Source of the DNA: Coniella vitis | Lineage: Eukaryota; Ascomycota; Sordariomycetes; Diaporthales; Schizoparmaceae | Reading direction: 5' to 3' | DNA length: 64,000 bases | Assembly (NCBI GenBank): GCA_011317545.1 | Contig: WUJK01000008.1 | Span: forward strand, 2,108,001-2,172,000 | Shown here: in pieces, positions 48,134 to 61,500 of the stretch | How the letters are laid out: each line of letters opens with the position of its first letter | How positions within the stretch are numbered: the first letter of the stretch is position 1 | The notes under the pieces: model-generated | The model's database searches: none | The model's input: only the letters and a program-made list of their open reading frames with translations | Told to the model about the DNA's origin: nothing | Position numbers and translations under genes: made by a program

Positions 48134-48617
48134 TCGAAGCAAAATAACAGTCTACTCCACGCGAAATGGCATTCTTTGCGGGAACATCGGCTATTAGAAC
48201 GCTCACCTCTGACTACAAGTGGGATTTGATGGGAGGCCTGACGCCTGAAGTTTGGGCAAGCGTATTGGTTTACAAAGATGCCTAAAACCAAGTCCTCAAC
48301 TTGCTGCAGCAACTTCTCAGTGGGTGCATCTCTCTATGAGCAGAAGGTTGCAAAGTTTATCATCACGAGGAAAAGAAAAAGCTGCACTCTCTGGGGGGAA
48401 GCAACATGAGGATTTGTTCATAGCAAGCGTACAGAATAGTCTCTGCGAACTTTTGCAGGAGCTGATGGGATTGCCCCCCGTTGACTCCCACTGATTGTAT
48501 ACTGTTACACGTGCCTTTGTGCATGCAAGTTGTTGACGCAAACCATCTTCTCAGACGGTGCTAAGGCTCGATATGAACCATCCCGCTGCCCAGCCCTTGA
48601 CTAAGGTGCTGGTGCGA
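48134..48617. other. Convergent intergenic region between CTK3 and the bL12m gene
   Basis: 484 bp containing both 3' ends. A 39-codon frame at 48166-48285 (starting MAFFAGTSAIRT) is too short and isolated to call. Confidence 0.5.
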
Positions 48618-49232
48618 TTACTCCATCTGCACAACAGCACCCAGGCCCTTCATAGTAGCCATGATCTTCTCAGCCTCGTCCTTTGGTACAGAGTCCTTCA
48701 TCAACTTGGGCGCGCTCTCGACAAACTTCTTGGAGTCCACCAGACTCAATCCCAACAAGCTCTTGATTTCCTTGATGACCTTTGGCTTGGCGCTGGCGTC
48801 GAATGACATCAGCTTCACGGCGAACAACGTCTTCTCCTGGGCGGCAGCCGGTGCCTCCTCCTCAGCCTCTGCGGCAGCTGCCGGCGCAGCAGCGGGGGCG
48901 GCAGCGGCGAATCCGCCAATGGGCATATCTGGGATGTTGAGTCGCGACTATTGTGAGAATTTGTGTTAGCATCCGCCAAGGGTTTCGGCATGCGCAGATT
49001 CTGGTCTCACCTTGAGGCTAGATACCAAGTCCGCAGTCTCGAGCAGGGTCAATTGGCTGATCTGGTCCACAATGCCGGCAATCTTGGGGTTCGTAGGTGC
49101 GGCCGCGGCGTCGGTCGACTGGTACCGCCGTGTTATCCTCTGCTGGGCGAGGGCTGCCGTGGATCGGAATGAGGCTGCGGAGCGCATCTGGCGGGCGCAG
49201 CATTGCGCCGCATGTCTGCAGGAAAGCGACAT
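48618..49232 (-). CDS. Mitochondrial large-subunit ribosomal protein bL12m
   Basis: Two exons, 49232-49011 and 48947-48618, give 183 residues. bL12 forms the ribosomal stalk that recruits translation factors; this copy serves mitochondria. The N-terminus MSLSCRHAAQCCARQMRSAA is basic and Ser/Ala-rich with no acidic residue, a matrix-targeting signal. The dimerisation domain is KIAGIVDQISQLTLLETADLVSSLK, an Ala-rich hinge follows, and the C-terminal domain reads FAVKLMSFDASAKPKVIKEI, then LGLSLVDSKKFVESAPKLMK. The frame is open upstream of 49232, but the targeting peptide and first good ATG lie there. Its start is 367 bp from the divergent MDN1 start. Confidence 0.94.
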
Positions 49233-49599
49233 GGCTGTAGATGCGTTGTGAGGGTCGTGGGGAGGTTGTTGAGGGCGTGTGTCGCGTGCTGGGCGCAGGG
49301 CAGCTGGTTCTCGCGTCTGCTCAATGGCGGGCTCCAGAACTTTTCGTAGCTTGAGGTCGTCCCTGGCCAATGCGCTCTGCAGCCCCCCGGTTGGCCGGTA
49401 AATCCGCTTTCCGCCCAGCCCGCCCAAGCGCCCAAGCGCCCTCAGAGCCTGCAGGGGCAAGGATGGTAGCAGGACCCCTGGCCGCGAGCCTTGCATAGCG
49501 GCAGAAAAAAAGTCGTTGACTTGCGTCTTCAGAAATGCGACTGCTGCAGACAAGATTCCCGCTTCCCATAAGTGTAGTTTTCACGATACCCCGCCAGTC
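49233..49599. promoter_or_regulatory. Divergent promoter: bL12m gene / MDN1
   Basis: 367 bp between the start codons of a mitochondrial ribosomal protein gene and a cytosolic 60S assembly factor gene. It is GC-rich. Both promoters and both leaders must fit here. No individual site was identified with confidence. Confidence 0.6.
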
Positions 49600-52500
49600 A
49601 TGGCGAAATTCGATGTGAGCTCGCAGCGGGCGTCTCTGCTGAGCGACGCGACCACGGTGGCCAGTCTGCCGCCCGAGTTGCTTCTCATTATCCGCGACCA
49701 GACCCCGACAACCCTTCTGGATGCCATTTCACAGGCGGCCCTCACGCCTTCACTTACAGGCCGCATCTACGCCCACTTCGAGCCAGTCTTTGCTGACATT
49801 TGCGCTCGATGGGTTCTCAACACACCACGCGGCAATCACAGCGACAGCGTGATTGCAGCATTTGCCAGAATACTGCCGTTTGCACCGCAGCTTTCGGTGT
49901 TTCTGGACCATCATTTCCAAAACTTGACGTCGTCGCCTGGCTCATCTTCCAAGGCGGCGCAGAGTGCTCCTCTTATCGACCTCGCCGACGCAGTCCAGTT
50001 GTTGAGTGGCGAGGCTCTCGTGCAGCGACTGTTGGCAGTATGGCGGCTTCTCAATTTCGATGGCAAGACGTATGCGACTTTGGTGTCGCCCTCTCAAGTA
50101 CAAGATCTCTTCTCATATCCTTCTGATACTGTCAAGTATTTAGCAATACGAATATTCTGCTTCCTCCTGCATGCGTCCGATTGCAAACTCGAGGCCCTCG
50201 TCCAACGTCATATTCCTAGCAACGAGCCTCTTACTGGAGACTTTGATGGCAACTTCATAGACTATGCCTTCTTGTCGCTTTTTGAGCACACCCGTGTCGA
50301 GGACATACATAAACACATCCTTGCGGTCCGGGAACAAACCTTGACAGCCCCTCGTGCTGCTCAGATCCCGCCTCAAACCCTTACTTCTCTCGTTCTCAAC
50401 TATGGAGCCACAGTGCTGCCTCGGCCTCACAAGGCACCAGCAACAGCATCATCCCTCGTCGCCACTCCCACAACTCTTGGTAACCTCGAGCGACTCGCGA
50501 CGCTGCTCCAGCAGCCTGGTCCCATCCTCCTCCACGGATTGTCCGGTGTTGGCAAGACAGCTCTGGTGCATGAGGTGGCCCGTGAACTCGCCATGGACTC
50601 CAGCCTCGTTACCCTCCATCTGAACGAGCAAACAGACGCCAAGATGCTCATTGGACTATATACCACCGGTACAAAGCCCGGTTCCTTCGAGTGGCGACCA
50701 GGTATCCTCACGACAGCGGTCAGGGAGGGTAGATGGGTTCTGATTGAGGATCTTGACCGCGCACCAACCGAGGTCATGAGCACACTGCTTCCCCTAATTG
50801 AGCGAGGAGAACTGCTGATACCGAACCGCGGCGAGCGCATACGAGCACCGAGCACTTTCCGGATCTTCGCCACTGTCAGGACTTCGCGTGGCTTGAATGG
50901 CCAGGAAAACATTCCTGCTCTCCTTGGTTTGCGATTCTGGCAACTGCTATCTGTGCAGAGCATGCTTCACAACGAGCTCCAGGTCGTCATTCGCGAAAAG
51001 TACCCTCTTTTGCATAAGTTTGTCACAGATCCCATTCTCAAGGTCTACGAGCGAGTCTGCGAATTGATGAGCGGCCCGGCGCTGGTAGCTGGCACTTCAT
51101 CGGCATCTGAACGACCCATCAGCTCCAGAGACCTCTTCAAGTGGTGTCGACGTCTAGAGAAGATCATTGCAGCGACCGGAGCCCGGACTGGAGACGAACC
51201 GATGACCGAGACGGCCTACGACGGGATGTTCATGGAGGCGATTGACTGTTTTGCAAGCGGCATCAAGGACTTTCGTGTCCGTGACAAGCTCATTCTGCAT
51301 ATTGGGCAGATGATGGGGAGGTCGAGCCAGCGCGTGGAGCACCATCTCAGCATGCACATCCCGAAGCTCGAGGAGAGCGAGACGCATTTGACCGTTGGAC
51401 GTTCGCGGCTACCCAAGACAAAGCGGCTACACCGTGTGGCCAAACCGAAACGACCATTTGCCCCTACGACACATGCGAGAAGGTTACTGGAGCAAATCAC
51501 GGTGGCCGTGGATCTCAAAGAGCCCGTTTTGCTGGTAGGCGAGACTGGTATCGGAAAGACGACGGTAGTGCAGCAGCTTTCCGACAGTCTGGGTCACAAC
51601 TTGATCGCTGTCAACTTGTCGCAGCAAAGCGAAGTTGGTGATCTCTTGGGAGGTTTCAAGCCGATCAACGTGCGCAACCTGGCAATACCTTTGAAAGAGG
51701 AATTCGAGGACCTATTCGCGTCGACAGGTATATCACAGCAAAAAAACCAAAAATATCTTGACAGCATTGGCAAGAACGTTGCCAGAGGCAAGTGGACAAA
51801 TGTTGCAAAGCTTTGGAAGCAAGCTCCGCAGATCTTTGACGATATCTTGAAGAGAAAAATTGCCGACGAGCAGAAACGTGAGCAAGCGGCCGAGGGCGGT
51901 CAGCCTGCAAAGAGACGCAAGACTGAGTCATCGCTGCAATCCTTGCTAGACATGAAGCCTCGATGGGACAAGTTTCGGTCAAGCTTGGAACAATTCGAGA
52001 TTCAGCTGTCGGGAGGCTCTGGGGGCTTCGCTTTTGCGTTCGTGGAGGGCAACATTGTCAAGGCCGTCAGGAATGGTGACTGGGTGTTATTGGATGAGAT
52101 CAACCTGGCGTCCCCGGACACGTTGGAGAGCATCGCCGATCTGCTACAGTCGGGCTCTGATGCCATACCATCGATCTTGCTGTCGGAGACTGGCGACATT
52201 GAAAGAATCCAAGCGCATCCCAACTTCAGAATTTTCGGAGCCATGAACCCCGCCACAGACGTTGGCAAAAAAGACTTGCCGCTTGGCTTGCGCTCGAGAT
52301 TCACGGAGCTGTACGTCGCAAGTCCAGACAAGGACTTTAAGGATTTGGTGGTCATCGTCAAGTCATATTTGAATGGTCAGAATTCGCGCATCGACCAGGC
52401 AGCAGACAAGGTTGCCAGGCTTTACATGCGTATCAAGGAGCTCGCCGAGGCCAAAGCGCTGGTTGATGGAGCCAACGAAGTACCACACTTTAGTTTGCGC

Positions 52501-55500
52501 ACATTGACACGAGTCTTGACCTATGTCAATGATGTTGCGCCATACTATGGACTGGACAGATCGCTGTACGAAGGCTTCTGCATGGGCTTCTTGACACTTT
52601 TGAGTCGTGAGTCGGAGAAGTTGGTCATGCCTCTAATCACGGAGCATTTGTTTGGCAAGGACCCTGCTCGTCTACTCTCAAAGCCGCCCAAGTACCCAAG
52701 CGACGGACGCGAGTATGTCAAGTTCACCGACAAGGACGATAATCGCGTTTACTGGCTGCTCAAGGGAGCACAGCTCCCCAAAGAACGAGTTGACTACATC
52801 CGAACACCTTATGTCGAGCGCAACCTGCTCAATCTCGTTCGTGCAACATCCACGAGACGGTTCCCCATCCTCATTCAGGGACCGACTTCAGCTGGAAAGA
52901 CGAGTATGATTGAGTACCTTGCGGAGTACAGTGGCAACAAATTTGTACGCATCAACAACCATGAGCACACCGACTTACAGGAGTATTTGGGTACGTACAT
53001 CTCCGGCTCCGATGGAAAGTTGAAGTTCCAGGAGGGATTGCTGGTGCAAGCCATGCGACAAGGTCACTGGATTGTCCTTGACGAGCTCAATTTGGCGCCG
53101 ACCGATATCTTAGAGGCTCTGAACCGGCTGTTGGACGACAATCGTGAGCTCCTCATCCCCGAAACCCAGGAAATAGTGCGACCTCACGAGAACTTCATGC
53201 TGTTTGCGACACAGAATCCTCCGGGTCTGTATGGTGGTCGGAAGGTCCTCTCCAGGGCCTTCCGAAATCGATTTCTGGAGCTGCACTACGACGACATTCC
53301 CGAAGACGAGCTAGAATACATCCTGCAAAACCGCAGTGTCAACACAGCGCCGTCGGACTGCAGGAGGATCGTGTCTGTCTATAAGGAGCTTTCGCGCTTG
53401 CGACAGACTAGCCGGGTTTTTGAGCAAAAGGACAGTTTTGCAACCCTGCGTGATCTTTTTAGATGGGCTCTTCGAGACGCTGAGACTCGCGAAGACATTG
53501 CGAACAATGGCTTCATGTTGCTTGCGGAGCGCGTGCGTAACGATGAAGAGCGCGTTGCAGTCAAGGAAGTTATTGAGACAGTCTTCAAGGTGAAGATTGA
53601 CCCAGATCAGTTGTTTGGGGATCAATTCTCCCGCGCCATGCGACGTGCCAATCTCAAGGACAACAACCAGGGTGTGGTCTGGACTAATGCCATGAAGCGT
53701 CTGTACATTCTTGTCTCACAAGCCTTGCGGAATAATGAGCCTGTCCTCCTTGTTGGCGAGACTGGCTGCGGCAAGACCACAGTTGTCCAATTGCTCGCCG
53801 AGACCCTTGGTAAGGAGCTTCATATTGTGAATGCACACCAGAACACAGAGACTGGTGATCTGATCGGATCACAACGACCTGTGCGAAACCGCGGCACCAT
53901 TGCAGAAGCTCTCAGACAAGCTCTCATGAAGGCGTTCCAGCATCTTGGCCTTTCGGATGATGGAAGCATTGATGAGCTTCTGGCTCGATACCGTGGCCTT
54001 TCTGCGGACGACTCGGCCCGACTTCCAGAAGCCTTGTCGCAGAGCATCCATACCAATGAGGCCAGGAGCAAAGCTCTCTTTGAGTGGTCCGACGGTAGTC
54101 TTGTTCACGCCATGAAAAACGCTCACTTTTTCCTCCTCGATGAAATTTCCCTTGCAGATGACTCGGTTCTTGAAAGACTCAACTCGGTGCTTGAACCCGG
54201 ACGAACCTTGCTTTTGGCGGAGAAGGGCACCGATGATGTGCACGTCCAGGCTGATGATGGGTTCCAATTCTTCGCTACCATGAATCCCGGTGGCGACTTT
54301 GGCAAGAAAGAGCTGTCTCCTGCGCTGCGCAACCGTTTCACCGAAATATGGGTGCCTCCCTTGTCCAACAGACAGGATATTCTGGATATTGTAACCAACA
54401 AGCTGAAGCCCCATTTCCAGAAGTGTGCACACGTTATCGTCGACTTCACCTACTGGTTTGGCAAGACCTGTCGCTCTTCAACCGCCACTGCCTTCTCGAT
54501 CCGAGACATTCTGGTCTGGGTCAACTTCATCAATCATGCAGAAGACATGGACACTGCCTCGATCTTGATGCACGGTGCTGCCATGGTTTTTATTGACACT
54601 CTCGGCGCCAACCCCTCCGCCCTGCTTGCGCTGGATCCCAAGACCATGGATGAACAACGGCAAAAGTGCTTGTTCAAGTTGAACGAACTGCTTGGAAACG
54701 GCACTGATGTGACGCATGCGTATAAGAAAGAGCCCCAGTTTACAATTGGCGAGGAGTTCCTCCAGATTGGCGACTTTTCTGTGCCTCGACTACCCGGCGG
54801 ACAGGATGACGCGGACTTTGCCTTTGATGCGCCTACAACCAAGATGAACTTGATGCGTGTCATCCGTGCTCTGAGTGTGCACAAACCGATTCTGCTCGAG
54901 GGTAACCCCGGTGTGGGCAAGACGACACTCGTCAGTGCTTTGGCCAAAGCCTGCGGTCGACCTCTCACAAGGATCAATCTCTCTGATCAGACCGATCTCA
55001 TGGATCTTTTTGGTACCGATGTCCCGGTAGAAGGCGCTGAAGCAGGAAACTTTGCATGGAGAGACGCACCTTTTCTGCAAGCTATGCAGAAAGGTGAATG
55101 GGTTCTGTTGGACGAAATGAATCTTGCCTCCCAATCTGTACTGGAGGGTCTCAATGCCTGTCTTGATCACCGTGGCGAAGTCTACATTTCCGAGCTGGAC
55201 CAGGTCTTTAAGTGCCATGCCGATTTCAAGTTGTTTGCGGCCCAAAACCCTCATTCTCAGGGTGGTGGTCGTAAGGGTCTGCCGAGCTCCTTCGTCAATC
55301 GGTTCATCGTTGTATACGCCGACGTCTTCACCGAAGAGGATTTGATACGAATTGCCTGCAAGAGATATGGGAACGTGCCAACTACCGTCATTCAGCAAAT
55401 GATCCGCTTTGTGTCAAGTTTGGATTACGAAACATCAATTCGCAAATCGTTTGGTGCGCATGGATCACCTTGGGAGTTCAACTTGCGAGATACTCTCCGT

Positions 55501-58500
55501 TGGCTAGAGCTGCTTGCCTCGAATGACCCACTTTCTTCGTCTGCTTCTGCCTCAGACTTTCTCGATATCATTGTCACCCAAAGATTCCGTTCTTCGGTGG
55601 ACAGACAGCACATTCTTCGACTTTTTACCGAGACTTTTGGAACGGCGCCTCAGCCACACAGCCTCTACCATTGTCGCAGTGCTCTTGTCAGTCAAGTTGG
55701 GTTGGCGATGCTCGAGCGCAATGCTCTGTTGCAACCAACCCGATTTCCCTGCATCGATGCTGTCCCACGGCTTGCAGAGATCGAATCTGTTGTGACCTGC
55801 GTCAAGCAGAATTTGCCTTGTATCCTTGTTGGCCCATCCGGAAGTGGCAAATCCTCTCTTCTCAGTCATGTTGCGGCCTTAGTCGGACAGGAATTGGTTA
55901 CGTTTCCCCTCAATGCAGATGTCGACGCCATGGATCTCGTTGGTGGCTTTGAGCAAGCTGATCCGTCAAGAGAGCTGCGAAGTGGCCTGGACGATCTGCA
56001 TGAGGCCCTTCAAGAGGCTATTCTGTTGCAAGTGCCTGAAACTCCGGCGGAGCTCGCCATTCATTTGCTCAATGCTCTCGCCAATCACCGCAATGAAGAT
56101 GACCTGGCCGCAATGATTGCAATGATTGAGCGCTTTGCTTCTCAAGTCTCTGCTGGTTCAGTCTTGGGCCAGTGCCTGTCCCGTGCCTTTGACCTTCTTC
56201 ACGCTCCAAGAACACTGCAAAACCCGCGGTTCGAATGGCTGGATGGTGTCATTGTGCGAGCCATGCAGGCTGGCAAATGGCTTGTGCTCGATAATGCCAA
56301 CCTCTGCAGCGCATCAGTCCTCGACAGACTCAACTCGCTACTGGAACGTCCAAATGGCTTCCTCAGTATCAACGAGCATAGTGGTCCCGACGGCGAGCCA
56401 CGAATCATCCAGCCTCATGCCGATTTCCGCATTTTCCTCACCATGGATCCTCGATATGGAGAGTTGTCGCGTGCCATGCGCAATCGGTCCGTTGAGATTT
56501 ATCTTGACTCCGTTCCCTCGGCGCCACCAGCGTACAACTCGAGGATCACGGATATTGAGGCATCTATGGACAGATACGGTCTTGCCACGCGCTTGGCTCG
56601 ACAGTCGGCCGTGAATGGCATGATCGATACTGCTGCATTGGCATTTGATAACCTCAGCCTCAGTGACTCCACCATTCTGTCAAGATACCGTGACGCGCTT
56701 CCAGCTTTGATGTCATTTTCAAATCCTCATGCTTCTCAAATTGACGAGAATGTATCCGCTGTTGGGGAATACGTCAGTTCCAACAAGGCTGCAACGACTC
56801 GGCGCATGGTTCAGGACCTCTACTCAAGAGTTTCAACGACAATGTGCGGGAGCGGAAGGCTGGCTGCTACTCTTCCTTTCCATCCATTGCACAACCCTCC
56901 TGTGGTACCAATGATGAACGATATTTCGACAGATGTTGCTCAGTGGTCGGCTACTTGCTACGAGTTGCTCTTAGAGTTTCACTTTATTCAACAGGCCATG
57001 AAGTTGCAGACGTCCACGTGCGACAGGACAAAGCCATCATCTTTGAATCGATTACAAAGATCATTGGTATCGAGCACCGTTTCTTCTGTGTCCAAAGACA
57101 CCACCATTCATGTGGTGAGGTTCCTGGAACTCATTATGGAATCAATGCAGAATTACGTCGAGTGGTCTTCCAAGGGATCAGACTTCAGCGTCAGTGCAAG
57201 ACCACTCCTACGAGCTATACTACATTACTGGTGGAGGACTTTCACTTTTGTTACAGGCTCATCTTTTGAGGAGGCTCGGTTCCAAGCCCATTTGAAGCAA
57301 GGTGTTGATTATTTTCAAGACCTGGCAACGTCTGCTCGTAGTGAGTTGGTCAAAACGATATCCGTCAGTGTTGTGACCAACATCAACGACGCTTTCATGG
57401 TTGGCTTCAAATTGACCACTGGCCTGAGCATGGAGGTGCTGTGGCGGCTCCTACGGTTGAGGCCTATCTCGGACGAAGCGACCTTCGCAGCAATCCGCGA
57501 CATGGAGAAGCTCGCCGGACGATTCGATGCTATCAAATGGAAGTCTGGCGCCACAATTGCCGACCTCAGTAAGGCCACGTCGTCTTTGGCCGAAGCTTAT
57601 AGCATTGTTCGTAACAATGCGGCTGCAGCTGGTGATCTCCTTCAGGCTTTACAGGGCGAAGTCGAGCGCCTGGAATCCAAGGTCGACGAGTTTCATGAGG
57701 TCATTCCTTTCTTTGAAGAAGAGTTCGAGGTGCTACGGCAGTCGTTGGTTGTCCACCGCGCTTCACGTACGTCAACATCTTTCACAGATTTTCAAGAGAT
57801 TGTTGTGCTGGCCAATGTCTCTACACTTTCCCAGATGCGTCTACACAGCATGGATCCGTCGCAGAGGCTCCTGCATTCTCTGGGTTACGTCCTAGGACGG
57901 AACGCCACATCTCACCCTTGGTCAGGACGCATGATGTCTTCGCTCATTGAAAAGTACGACTCAACTGCCGCTGCTACTTTGTTTTCCCTTCAATCTTTGG
58001 AAACAGAGCTGCCAGCCATGAGCAGACTTCTAGCGGGCTCTTCAGAAGCGGTGTCAGCAGACTCTGTGGCTTGTCTCAACCAGCTGCTTTGGCACCTCAT
58101 GCGCGAGTCCTTCAGCGTACTTGGTCTGCTTGGAAGTTTCAACATCTTTTACGAACATCTTTCTCGAAACCGCAAGACTGTTTCAGTCGAAGGGACTGGA
58201 TTGGTTTTCAATCATCCGGTAGCTCCTGAATTGCCGTCTGATATTCCGGTGCACCTCAAGCTCGTGGTGGACCAGCATTTCATTTCAGCCGTCGTTGCGC
58301 TTGTGGCATCCGAAAAATCCACATCTCATAAGGCATCACTGTCCTCTATTGCCTGGGCACATTTCGCGATTGGCTTGATCAAACTTTACGTACCCGATAA
58401 GATCTTCGATCCATACCTGCGAGCTCAAATGGAACGCAACTACCATGAAGATCTCTTGAATGCTCTGCAGCGCAAGCTGCACGCTTTGGGTGCCTTTGAG

Positions 58501-61500
58501 TCCACCTTCACCGGGCGTGACTCGAATCTACGGTCGGCACTGCTACAGCAGGAAATTGAGGAGCTTGGTGAACCACCAGCAGCAGCTGTCAACATCTACC
58601 GCGGATCCAGTGCTGACTTGGTCCGTTTGCAAGGCGAGTTTAGCAATGTGCTCAGCGCTGTGGTCAAGAGCGATATTCTTTCAACCCTCTACCGCTACAT
58701 CTCGAACCCATCCGAGTCCGGCCGCGAAGAAGTCCAGCTCGTTTCTGACAACGTCCTCCACCTTATTGAGCGGCTGACAACCCGTTTCTCTGCCTATGAG
58801 GACTTGACAGTTCCCCTTGTGACAATTCTGCGGTCCCTCCAAATCGGTCTTTCGCTCAGCACTGTTCATGCTCCTCAGGGTGACTCTCAGTCAGAGACTG
58901 GCTGGCTTCTCAGTGTCACGCCTTTCCTCGGGGGCTCTCTCATTTCCCCAATGACGCCACCTTTCCAAAGTCTCGAGTTCCTGTCGTACATTGGCGTCTT
59001 CACGAGCATCGAGGACGTCGAGAGCCTTGATGCGTCACTACGCACCAAACTTGCAGCATCACTGCATTATTTCTACGAAGAGTGGAGCAAGAAACTAGAC
59101 GAGGACAAGCGACAGGAGGCTACGAAGAATAGTCTGTACCGCTACAAGGGTGGCCTCGAGGATGAGGAAGAGGCTGACCAGAAAGATTTCAATGAACTCT
59201 TCCCCGACTATGAGACACAAGAGGGCGCCTCTGTAACAACCAAGGAAAGCGGGCATGCTGCTCGAAATCTGGCTATGAAGCTTGCAGAACGTCATGAAAA
59301 GATATTCCTGCAATCCCAAGACTCTCTCCACGGCCTGGTCGGCTTATGCAAGGGTGTAGGACGCAAGGTGGCCAAGGCCGCTACAGGCACGATCAAACTC
59401 GATGCTGCCCGCGATCGAGCGCTGCTGCCTACGGCGCTGTTGGTCCTGGACGAAAAGCTGGAAGGCTTCAACTCCACGACGACCTCTGTGAGCTACAACT
59501 TCTACACCAGCTCCAATCTGTTTGAAGCTCGGAAGATCGTCAATCTTGTTCACTCGATCTACTTGCGCTTCAGAGCATTGCAGGCCGTTGATGAGATTGC
59601 ACACCTGCAGCCTCTCGCGGACGTTATTGAAGCTTGCAGCCATGTTCTTGAATTGAGTCATACGGATCCCCTCGCAAAGATCATCACTCGCGTCGAGAAA
59701 CTTCACGCATTCACCTACGAATGGCAGTTTGGCGGCTGGGCAAGCCACGTCCACGGCGCTCTGGATCTCTACAACAAACTGACTGATACCATTGTGAGCT
59801 GGCGCCGTCTGGAACTGTCGACATGGGCCAAGCTGTTCGACCAAGAAGTGGAAAAATGCCAGAGTGATGCCAAGTCTTGGTGGTTCGTGGCATACCACGC
59901 TGTGATTGCCATTCCGATGACAAAGATCGAGCTGGGCCATGATCTGAGAGACTATGCCATACAACTGGTCAGTGATCTCGAGATGTTCTTTGCAGAGGCA
60001 GTCTTGGGAGAGTTTGCAAGCCGCCTTCAGCTGCTGCGTCAATTGACCAACCAAGTCCAACTTTTGACCAAAGACTACACCGCTCTGCAGATTGTGCACA
60101 ACGCCCTTCTCAACTTCATCTCAATGTATTGCCGATACCAAAGCAAAGTCAATGAGGCAATCCACTCAGGCCGCACATCCATTGAGAAGGACATCAAGGA
60201 TATCCTGCTGCTTGCCAGCTGGAAAGACACCAACATCGCTGCCTTGCGTGAAAGTGCTCGCAAGTCTCATCAGAAGCTGTTCAAGCTCGTCCGAAAATTC
60301 CGTGCTGTCCTTGGCCAGCCTGTCAGGTCAATTGTGGACCAAGGACTTCCGGACGAGCACTATTCCAGCCAAAACTTGATGGTGGAGTCCGCTCTGGCTT
60401 TGCCGCAAGCAGACGCAGCAGCAGCCGCTGCGTGCGAGCAGCTGATACCACAGTGGTTTGATGATGCACACACCAAGCGTCTGTCCAATGCCGACAGGAT
60501 TATCAGTATCATGGCCAAGACATCCCAGCTGCCCGAGGGCAGAATTGATGCAGCCAGCGTCGTCGACTCCTTCATCTCGGACACAATTTCGGCCATGGCT
60601 TCGCTGAAGAAGGAAACACCCCCCTTCTTGACCGACGACAACAAGGACCAGATCAAGCACCTCAAGACCAGGAAGGTCCGCTTATTCGAAGAGACAGTCA
60701 AGGCTATCCGAACAATGGGCTTCACATGGAACCTCAATGAGGCTCATTTGCGGCATCAAAAGCAGCTCGCTGCTGTCCTCGCAAAGGTGCGCAACCTGCC
60801 ATGCGGACAGGAAGCTGCTCTAGCAGAGGCCGAGTATTACTTCCACAAGGTGCTCGACTTGGCTCCTACTGTCAGGAACGCTGTGCATGACCACCATGGT
60901 GACTTGACAAACGAGGTTGTGCGGCGCAGCACGGGCTACATGGAGGGCATTCTTCATGTGCTAATTCAACAGCACCAGCGCCTTGCTGATAACCGTCACG
61001 CTCTGCAGTCTCTCGAGGTTGGTCTCGTCGATCTGCAAGCTCTTGCTTCAAGCAACAAGTCCGGCACCTTGACCATGCCACGCTACAAGTCGAACCACGC
61101 CCAGGTTCTGCGCTGGGTCATTTCTGCCCTGCAGCTGGGTCTTCACCTCTTGGCTGTCCACGCCAAGCTAGGCAAATTGGACAATAATGCTGTTCAAACG
61201 GCGCTGGGTGGTTGGCTCAACAGGTTCACTGACCTTCAGTCCCGATCTGAGGCCTTGCAGAAGCTTCCGGAAGATTTTGTGACCAGTACAGAGGTGCAGT
61301 TGTACCGTGATCTCGAAGACAAGTTGGCCGGTTTCGAAGCAGACCTCCAGTTACTTGAGTCAGAACGACCTGACCTCGCATTCATTTTCCAGCAGCTTCG
61401 GCTGTGGACAGCCATTACGGTCACCAGCGACGGCACTAGTGCCAAGTCCAGTGAGCCTCCGATCTTCTTCAATGGAGTGCTCACGTTATCCAAGAAGGTT

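Noticed and set aside
48166..48285. 39-codon plus-strand frame starting MAFFAGTSAIRT
   Set aside because: Too short, within the 3' region of CTK3, no splice that joins it in frame, and no known match.
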